The translations under genes and the position numbers were made by a program. From Melioribacteraceae bacterium (GTDB lineage: Bacteria; Bacteroidota; Ignavibacteria; Ignavibacteriales; Melioribacteraceae): 12,552 nt of DNA. The notes below the pieces were generated by a model that did not search any database, had not been told where the DNA came from, and was given only the letters and a program-made list of their open reading frames with translations. The stretch is from the NCBI GenBank assembly GCA_027036655.1, contig JALWEC010000216.1, positions 1-12,552 on the forward strand, read 5' to 3'. Numbering within the stretch: position 1 is the stretch's first letter; each line of letters opens with the position of its first letter. Shown one piece after another: positions 6,947 to 12,552 of the stretch.

Positions 6947-8188
6947 TTAAAAGTTATATGATAAATTGATACCGAACAAATGTGCATATGAATTATATAC
7001 ACCGTTAAAAGGAGAATTTCCCGCCGTATAAGACAGTTCCGAATCGGTGATGGTTCTTTCGGCAAATCTTAAGAACATATAAGAAATATCCACGCTCATC
7101 TTATCTGTCAGTTTATATCCCAGACCGGCATTAAAACCAATTCTGTCGGCATCGGGAAGTGACGGATCAACCAATTCATCCTTAACAGGATTCTTATCGT
7201 ATAACAATCCGCCTCTAAGAGCTAATTTATCCATTTTATATTCAAATCCGGTTCTTGCAATCCAACTGTTTTTGTATTGTTTCGGAACGTCAATATCATC
7301 CGTATTCGGGTTTGAAAACTCAACAGCTAATTTACTATAACTTGACCAACCGACATATTGAAAATCAGCGGAAATTGTTAAATTATCGTTGGGATAAAAC
7401 CCCCAACCAACGGTAAAGTTCATCGGAGTTGTTAAAGAAGCTGTGATATCACCTGAAGGCAGTTGCGAAGATAGAGCAGCCGGACCATCTTCGGATTTAG
7501 CTGTTCCTGTAAAATCAAATTTGTTCGAACTTCTGTAAGAAAAGCCAAAAGAAAATTTATCGGAAGGTTTAAAAAAGGCTGCAACATTAAAACCGATAGA
7601 AGTTCCGTCTCCGGTTAAAGTAAGTTGAAAATCTCCATACAACGGATCAGGAAGGGGAACAAACTTTCTAATCTTAACATCACCGTAAGCATAGTTAATA
7701 CCTACCGCAACTGAAAAACACTTTGTAAACTGATAAGCTACGTTACCGGAGAAGTAAAATGTTCTGACTTCCGTTTCCACAGCAAGATATTTACCAATCC
7801 AGTTGTCGTCCCATTTTGAACCTAACCCATACGGATTATTAATACCGAAACCAACGTGAAGTTTAGGCGAAATCTGACGCGTAAAATAAAAATTAATCGG
7901 AGTAAAAATTTGGTCCTCCATTTTGTATTCCGTAACAGCGGGAGAAACTCCCCTGAAAGTAGAGCTCGGCATTATCATAGTAACGCCTGTTGACACGCTC
8001 GTTCCGCTAAGTTGAGTGATCCCGGCAGGATTAAAATAAACGGCAGACGCATCATTTGCTACGCCCGTAAAGGCTCCGCCCATTGCAACCGCTCGCGCTG
8101 CATGTTCGTTGATTTGAAATCCGCTAGCAAAAAGCGACCCTGCAAAAAATAAGAGGGTAGAAAGAATTGTTAGTGACTTTTTCACCAT
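6947..8188 (-). CDS. OmpP1/FadL/TodX family outer-membrane transporter
   Basis: FadL-type proteins are 14-stranded beta-barrels that take up long-chain fatty acids and other hydrophobic molecules through a lateral opening. The protein has a classical signal peptide (MVKKSLTILSTLLFFAGSLFA, probable cleavage near residue 21). The family's N-terminal hatch follows: SGFQINEHAARAVAMGGAFTGVANDASAVYFNPAG (22-56), the strongest diagnostic. The rest alternates aromatic and small residues, as in barrel strands (for example LHVGFGINNPYGLGSKW, FSFGFSYRS), and ends in LSYNF with the terminal Phe needed for barrel insertion. The 413-residue length is normal. The ATG at 8188 has AGGAG (8198-8194) with a 5-nt spacer. 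It is the first gene of block B, behind a plausible promoter, and is followed 17 nt later by the SGNH lipoprotein. The substrate could be fatty acids or hydrocarbons; the sequence alone does not say which. Confidence 0.93.
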   Translation of the reverse strand: MVKKSLTILSTLLFFAGSLFASGFQINEHAARAVAMGGAFTGVANDASAVYFNPAGITQLSGTSVSTGVTMIMPSSTFRGVSPAVTEYKMEDQIFTPINFYFTRQISPKLHVGFGINNPYGLGSKWDDNWIGKYLAVETEVRTFYFSGNVAYQFTKCFSVAVGINYAYGDVKIRKFVPLPDPLYGDFQLTLTGDGTSIGFNVAAFFKPSDKFSFGFSYRSSNKFDFTGTAKSEDGPAALSSQLPSGDITASLTTPMNFTVGWGFYPNDNLTISADFQYVGWSSYSKLAVEFSNPNTDDIDVPKQYKNSWIARTGFEYKMDKLALRGGLLYDKNPVKDELVDPSLPDADRIGFNAGLGYKLTDKMSVDISYMFLRFAERTITDSELSYTAGNSPFNGVYNSYAHLFGINLSYNF

Positions 8189-8221
8189 GGTTGCTCCTAT
8201 AATGTTAGAAAATAATGAATT

Positions 8222-8250
8222 AATATAACTAAATGTAAAATAACCGCCAA
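8222..8250 (-). promoter_or_regulatory. Possible sigma70-type promoter for the FadL-SGNH pair
   Basis: On the minus strand TTGGCG (8250-8245, four of six matching TTGACA) is followed by exactly 17 bases and then TATATT (8227-8222, five of six matching TATAAT). It lies in the 63-base gap after the biotin carrier gene, which holds no hairpin, so read-through from block A is also possible. The expected start of transcription is near 8215. In AT-rich DNA such matches arise by chance, and Bacteroidota-type promoters can differ, so this is moderate support only. Confidence 0.4.
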
Positions 8251-8251
8251 A

Positions 8252-8752
8252 TCATTCAATTATCAAAATAACAGCGCCTTTTTCCACTGATTCACCTTGA
8301 CTTACTTTAACTTCTTTTATCGTTCCCGAAATCTCGCTTTTAATTTCATTTTCCATTTTCATCGCTTCAAGGATAAACAAGGAAGTGCCCTCGGCAACTT
8401 CATTACCCTGTTCAACTTCCATTCGCAAAACGAGTCCGGGCATTGGAGCTTTAATTAAAGTCTCCCCGCTGTTTTTTCTTCTTTCGGCGTTTAACTTTTT
8501 AGCTTTATCCTGCAGTTCGGTTAAAACTTCCACCTCGTAATTTTGTCCTTTGGCTACAATCTGAAACTTCTCGTTCGATTTTTTTGAATAGACAACGTTA
8601 TAAATATTACTGTTTATCTCAAGAACAATTTGGTTCTTCTCTTCGGATAAAACTTTATATTCCATTGAGTTCCCGTCAACGGCAGCCGTGGAATTTTTAA
8701 TCTCAACTGTTTTTGTAACCTTTCCGTTAATTTCCGTAATAAACTTATCCAT
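8252..8752 (-). CDS. Biotin carboxyl carrier protein of an acyl-CoA carboxylase
   Basis: The protein carries biotin between the biotin carboxylase and a carboxyltransferase subunit. The C-terminal half (about 97-166) is a biotinyl domain: LIKAPMPGLVLRMEVEQGNEV leads to EAMKMEN, where Lys132 is the biotinylated residue, and ISGTIKEVKVSQGESVEKGAVILII completes the fold. EAMKMEN fits carriers of the propionyl-CoA/pyruvate carboxylase type; E. coli AccB reads EAMKMMN. The N-terminal 80 residues form a beta-rich region, followed by a charged linker (81-96). No carboxyltransferase gene is in the window, so the substrate (acetyl-CoA or propionyl-CoA) is open. The ATG overlaps the end of the biotin carboxylase gene by 8 bases, which suggests coupled translation and equal output. 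The call of a biotin carrier is firm; the name of the complex is not. Confidence 0.92.
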   Translation of the reverse strand: MDKFITEINGKVTKTVEIKNSTAAVDGNSMEYKVLSEEKNQIVLEINSNIYNVVYSKKSNEKFQIVAKGQNYEVEVLTELQDKAKKLNAERRKNSGETLIKAPMPGLVLRMEVEQGNEVAEGTSLFILEAMKMENEIKSEISGTIKEVKVSQGESVEKGAVILIIE

Positions 8753-10238
8753 CTATCTCAACCCATTTGTTTTCAGATGATATTTTATTTTTTGTTACTC
8801 GCAACTCGCTATTTTTCTTCCTAAGATAAGACGCAATTAAAGCAACCACATCGTCAAGATTTTCAAAATCGTCCATCCATTTATCCGGAAGCAGCGGAGT
8901 TAGTTCAACATCGAGAAAGTTAATATCAAAACTTCCGTCAACAAATTTCGGATGCTTCAAAATCCACTTAAATAACGGTATGTTTGTACGAACTCCGGCA
9001 ATTTTATATTCTTCCAAAACGTGGAGCATTCTGTTGATCGCTTCTGCACGATTTCTGCCCCAAGTTACTACTTTTGAAAGCATCGGGTCATAATAAACCG
9101 AAACTTCCGAGCCGGTCTCGATTCCCGTATCTACCCTAACGCCGGGACCGGAAGGCAAACGGTGAAGCTCTATTTTACCGATTGAAGGAGCGTAGTTGTT
9201 TGTAACGTCTTCGGCGTAAACGCGGCATTCCAAAGCGGAACCGTTCAGATGCAAATCGTTCTGCTCGAAAGAAATTCTCTTACCTTCCGCAATTCTGAAT
9301 TGCTCCTTTACCAAATCAAGTCCGGAAACCAGTTCCGTAACGGGATGCTCAACCTGAAGCCTGGTATTCATTTCCAGAAAATAAAAATTCTTATCGGCGT
9401 CCATTAAAAACTCAATGGTTCCCGCGTTGTAATAGTTGCAAGCCTTTGCCGCATTTATTGCCGCTTCGGTAATCTTTTCACGGATTTCAGGCGTAACGCT
9501 GGCTGAAGGAGATTCCTCAACCACCTTCTGATGACGCCTCTGCACCGAACACTCCCGCTCAAAAACATGCCGGTAATTCCCATGCTTGTCGGCAATAATC
9601 TGCACCTCTATATGTTTGGGATTCTCAATGAACTTCTCAAGATAAATAGCTCCGTTTCCGAAAGCTTTTTCGGCTTCGCTCTTAGCTCGGTTATAATTCT
9701 CGATTAATTCATCCGGCGCGTTAATACGCCTCATACCTTTGCCTCCGCCGCCGGCGGCGGCTTTAAGCATAATCGGATAACCGATTTCATCCGCGATGCG
9801 TCTAAGCTCGTCCATGTCGTCAATTGGTTCGGTCGTCCCCGGCACTATCGGCACGTTATGCTTTTTCATTAATGTTCTTGCGGAAGTCTTTTCTCCCATT
9901 AACTCAACGGCTTCAGCCGAAGGACCGACAAAAACGATTCCGCTTTCCTCGCACTTCTTAATAAAGTCGGCGTTTTCCGAAAGGAAACCGTAGCCCGGGT
10001 GAATGGCGTCTGCGTTAATCTTTTTTGCAATGGACAAAATGTTATCGGCGACAAGGTAAGATTCGTTAGCCGGAGAATTTCCGGCGTAATGAGCTTCGTC
10101 GGCTAACTTTACGTGAAGCGCATTTCTGTCGGCGTCGGAATAAAGCGCCGCCGTTGTTATTCCCATCTCCTTGCATGCCCTGATAATTCTTACGGCTATC
10201 TCGCCGCGATTTGCGATTAAAACTTTTTTGATTTTCAT
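8745..10238 (-). CDS. accC: Biotin carboxylase subunit of an acetyl/propionyl-CoA carboxylase
   Basis: The enzyme uses ATP and bicarbonate to carboxylate the biotin on the carrier protein. The N-terminal domain begins KKVLIANRGEIAVRIIRACKE, with DAIHPGYGFLSEN (78-90). The ATP-grasp region shows Lys159, the glycine-rich loop GGGGKGM (163-169), HIEVQIIAD (209-217), ERECSVQRRHQKVVEE with Lys238, and EMNTRLQVEHPVTE with the active-site Arg293 and Glu297. ECRVYAED (Arg339) and YYDPMLSKV (382-390) belong to the C-terminal domain. All key residues I can place are present. At 497 residues it is about 50 longer than E. coli AccC; the extra part (about 450-497) is a low-complexity, charged tail that includes a short repeat-derived stretch, NSELRVTKNK. 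It starts one base after the mutS2 stop with no clear ribosome site, and overlaps the carrier gene by 8 bases. It could equally serve a propionyl-CoA carboxylase. Confidence 0.93.
   Translation of the reverse strand: MKIKKVLIANRGEIAVRIIRACKEMGITTAALYSDADRNALHVKLADEAHYAGNSPANESYLVADNILSIAKKINADAIHPGYGFLSENADFIKKCEESGIVFVGPSAEAVELMGEKTSARTLMKKHNVPIVPGTTEPIDDMDELRRIADEIGYPIMLKAAAGGGGKGMRRINAPDELIENYNRAKSEAEKAFGNGAIYLEKFIENPKHIEVQIIADKHGNYRHVFERECSVQRRHQKVVEESPSASVTPEIREKITEAAINAAKACNYYNAGTIEFLMDADKNFYFLEMNTRLQVEHPVTELVSGLDLVKEQFRIAEGKRISFEQNDLHLNGSALECRVYAEDVTNNYAPSIGKIELHRLPSGPGVRVDTGIETGSEVSVYYDPMLSKVVTWGRNRAEAINRMLHVLEEYKIAGVRTNIPLFKWILKHPKFVDGSFDINFLDVELTPLLPDKWMDDFENLDDVVALIASYLRKKNSELRVTKNKISSENKWVEIDG
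8794..8809 (-). repeat. Short GCGAGTT-type repeat unit in the 3' end of accC
   Basis: The minus strand reads GCGAGTTGCGAGTAAC, two imperfect copies of the heptamer GCGAGTT. It encodes SELRVT in the tail of the biotin carboxylase, past the conserved domains. Similar GAGTTGCGAGTTACGAGTT stretches, giving peptides such as ELRVTSYELRVT, are a pattern I recall as dispersed repeats in Bacteroidota-related genomes. That link is from memory and is not shown here. Confidence 0.4.
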
Positions 10239-10239
10239 A

Positions 10240-12552
10240 TTATTTCAACTTTACTATTGTTATTCCTTCTCCGCCGAGTTCAATTTTTGCGAAGTTAAAA
10301 CTCTCGACAAATTTATGTGATTTTAAAATTTCCGTTACAGTTTGTTTAAGAACGCCGGTTCCTTTTCCGTGAAGAATTTCCACCTCTTTGGTGTTGCTTG
10401 CATAAGCGTCGTCAATAAATCTAACCACTTCAAACTCGGCTTCTTCCGGTTTCTTACCGCGAATATCCAATCTTAAAGATTGTAGATTAGAATAATAATC
10501 AATTCCGGATAAATTTTGAACTTGCGATTTATTTTTTTTCGTATGCTCAAGTTCATTCAGTTTAACGTTAATTTTTAGTGCGCCGGCAATCACAAGCGCC
10601 GTTTTCTTCTTTTCATCAATAGAATCAATAGTCCCAACGCTTGCCGTATTTCTGATTTTTACCCAATCCCCTTTTTTGAATTGTTCTTCATTAATTATTC
10701 TGTTTACTTCTTCGCGCCTTTCAATCTTCCGCTTAAACTCGATTATTTCCGACTTCGCTTTTTTAATCGATTCCCGCTCCCCCTTGTTTTCTTTAATTTC
10801 TTTAATTGCCTTTTCAATCTTTCTGTTTGCGTCGGAAATCAATTCCGCCGCGTCGCTTTTAGCTTCTTCTATAATTTTTCGTTTCTTGGCTTTAAGCTCT
10901 TTCAGATTCCTTTCGTAAAGCTGCGATAAACCTTTAAGTCTTGCATTTTCAATTTCAGCCGCCTTTAACTTTTGTGAAAGCGAGTGCGACTGCTTCTGCA
11001 GATCGATTATCATTTCCTCAATTTTAGAATCATCGGTTGTAACATAATCTTTGGCTCGCTCCAATAAACTTTTGCTTAACCCGATTCGCTCGGCTACTTC
11101 AAATGCGTAGCTTGCTCCCGGCTCTCCCTGATGCAACTTAAATGTCGGCTCGATATTTTCGGCGTTAAATTCCAGAGAAGCGTTCTGAAATCCCGGACGG
11201 TTATTTGCAAGCACCTTCAGATTGCCGTGATGCGTTGTCGCCAAAACGTCTGCGCCTTTTTCGGAAAGCTCAAGCAAAATGGCGGCGGCAAGCGCAGCTC
11301 CTTCGGCGGGGTCGGTTCCCGTTCCGATTTCATCCAATAAAACCAAACTTCCGCTCTCCGCTTCATTTATTATTGAATTAATATTCGATAAATGGGAGCT
11401 GAACGTGCTTAGGTTCTCCTCAATTGATTGCTCGTCTCCGATGTCAATCATTATTTTTTTGTAAAACTTGAAATTGGAATCGGGAGAAACCGGCGCGTGC
11501 AAACCGCTCTTAACCAATAAATTCAAGAGCGCCACGGTTTTCAGAACGACCGTTTTACCTCCGGCGTTTGGTCCTGTTATAAGAATAACTTTGTTATTCT
11601 CAAAATTCAAATTAAGCGGAACCGTTTTTTTCTTTCCTAATCTCTGAATTAAAACCGGATGTTTTCCCTGAATTATCTCAAGGGGTTTATCATTATTAAC
11701 CTGAGGAAAACTGCAATCATATTCATCGGAAAACTTTGCCGACGCAAAAATCATCTCGATTTTCCCAAGTGTTTCAAGAGAGAGAACCAAGTCGCGACTT
11801 CTAACTGCGATTTGTTCGGTGAGAGCGGCAAGGATTCTGTTAACCTCCCGTTTTTCCTCAAAGGAAAGAGAAATAAGTTCGTTGTTTAGTCCGAGAATTT
11901 CTTCCGGCTCAATATAAACTGTTTGTCCCGTAGCTGATTCCGAGTGGATAAAACCTTTAACCTGCCGTTTATACTCCGCCTTGACGGGCAGTACGTAACG
12001 TCCGTCTCGCAATGTTAAATACTCATCCATAAGAATTGAATCATCGCTTAACTTCTTCAGTTTTCTTTCCGCTTCCCTCTTTAACTGCTGATTTTTTTCA
12101 TTAATCATCAGGCGTATTTCCCTCAAGCGCGGAGAAGCGTTATCGCGAACGGCTCCGCTCTTATCGATTACGCTTGTTATCCTGTTTTCAAGAACTTGAT
12201 CGACGTAGAGCATCTCGGCAAAATCTTTTTTCAGCTCGACCGCAAATTCCGACGACGTGAAATACTTAATATAACTCCGGGAGACGGAAAGGAGTTTGGA
12301 AACGCTTACAAGTTCTTTCGGCGATAATAAGTAGCCTCCTATCTTACTCTTCTCTAATACCGAGTATATATTAACGCCGAAAGTTTCAGGGGGATAAATT
12401 CTTTCAATAAGGAGACGTTTAGCGGCTGAAATCAATTCGCCACGCCTTACGGCAGTATCCTGATAGGAAAACGGCTTGATGTTTAATATTTCTTCTTTGG
12501 CAATTTCAGATTGGGTAAAGGATGCAATTGATTCCAGGACTTTATTAAATTC
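10240..12552 (-). CDS. mutS2: Endonuclease MutS2 (5' end beyond window)
   Basis: MutS2 is a MutS-like ATPase with a C-terminal Smr nuclease domain; it suppresses homologous recombination and, in some bacteria, rescues collided ribosomes. The frame is open to the window edge: 39 residues precede the first in-window start candidate (TTG 12435) and read EFNKVLESIASFTQSEIAKEEI, a typical MutS2 N terminus, so about the first 10 residues are missing. In visible numbering (770 residues), Walker A GPNAGGKT lies at 327-334, Walker B LVLLDEIGTGTDPAEGAA at about 403-420, and the TTHHG switch at 439-443. A long coiled coil fills about 500-610. The KOW-like region FKKGDWVKIRN follows, and the Smr domain (695-770) has LDIRGKKPEEAE and HGKGTG. 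There is no MutS mismatch-recognition domain, as expected for MutS2. Its stop lies one base before accC, so it leads block A. Confidence 0.95.
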   Translation of the reverse strand, partial: EFNKVLESIASFTQSEIAKEEILNIKPFSYQDTAVRRGELISAAKRLLIERIYPPETFGVNIYSVLEKSKIGGYLLSPKELVSVSKLLSVSRSYIKYFTSSEFAVELKKDFAEMLYVDQVLENRITSVIDKSGAVRDNASPRLREIRLMINEKNQQLKREAERKLKKLSDDSILMDEYLTLRDGRYVLPVKAEYKRQVKGFIHSESATGQTVYIEPEEILGLNNELISLSFEEKREVNRILAALTEQIAVRSRDLVLSLETLGKIEMIFASAKFSDEYDCSFPQVNNDKPLEIIQGKHPVLIQRLGKKKTVPLNLNFENNKVILITGPNAGGKTVVLKTVALLNLLVKSGLHAPVSPDSNFKFYKKIMIDIGDEQSIEENLSTFSSHLSNINSIINEAESGSLVLLDEIGTGTDPAEGAALAAAILLELSEKGADVLATTHHGNLKVLANNRPGFQNASLEFNAENIEPTFKLHQGEPGASYAFEVAERIGLSKSLLERAKDYVTTDDSKIEEMIIDLQKQSHSLSQKLKAAEIENARLKGLSQLYERNLKELKAKKRKIIEEAKSDAAELISDANRKIEKAIKEIKENKGERESIKKAKSEIIEFKRKIERREEVNRIINEEQFKKGDWVKIRNTASVGTIDSIDEKKKTALVIAGALKINVKLNELEHTKKNKSQVQNLSGIDYYSNLQSLRLDIRGKKPEEAEFEVVRFIDDAYASNTKEVEILHGKGTGVLKQTVTEILKSHKFVESFNFAKIELGGEGITIVKLK

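Noticed and set aside
12433..12435. TTG at 12435 as the start of mutS2
   Set aside because: The frame continues upstream to the window edge with 39 codons that match a MutS2 N terminus, so the real start lies outside the window.

Overview
This is a dense stretch of bacterial chromosome with every supported gene on the minus strand, so transcription runs from position 12552 towards position 1. No tRNA, rRNA, CRISPR array, insertion sequence or phage gene is visible. The longest stretch without a gene is under 100 bases. The DNA is AT-rich. The gene content suggests the Bacteroidota-Chlorobiota group, possibly an Ignavibacteria-like lineage: an OmpP1/FadL porin beside an SGNH lipoprotein, ssb followed by a GldE/CorC-like protein, MutS2, and an MCE protein. 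That placement is inference from family resemblance, not a database result.

In order of transcription there are three blocks. Block A (12552-8252) is mutS2 (its first codons lie outside the window), then a biotin carboxylase and a biotin carboxyl carrier protein. The junctions are a 1-nt gap and an 8-nt overlap. Block B (8188-5466) is a FadL-type outer-membrane transporter and an SGNH hydrolase lipoprotein. It has a plausible sigma70-like promoter at 8250-8222 and ends in a hairpin terminator at 5435-5404. Block C (5369-1) is a SPOR-domain lipoprotein, ssb, a CNNM/CorC/GldE-like membrane protein, a small membrane/coiled-coil protein of unknown function, an MCE (MlaD-like) protein, gamma-glutamyltransferase, and the start of holo-ACP synthase (acpS), which is cut by the window edge. 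Gaps are 35 nt or less, and several start and stop codons overlap.

Many of the genes concern the envelope and lipids: carboxylation of an acyl-CoA, uptake of hydrophobic compounds, ester hydrolysis at the outer membrane, a lipid-shuttling MCE protein, periplasmic glutathione or gamma-glutamyl cleavage, and activation of acyl carrier protein. MutS2 and SSB are the DNA-maintenance members.

The most notable signal is at the MCE/ggt junction. A run of seven A on the plus strand (1850-1856) makes the MCE frame run 63 codons too far and cuts ggt off from its signal peptide. Removing one A restores both genes at once: the MCE protein ends after 302 residues, and ggt gains an ATG at 1871 with a Shine-Dalgarno sequence and a signal peptide. 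It is either a sequencing or assembly indel, a real mutation, or, less likely, a recoding site.
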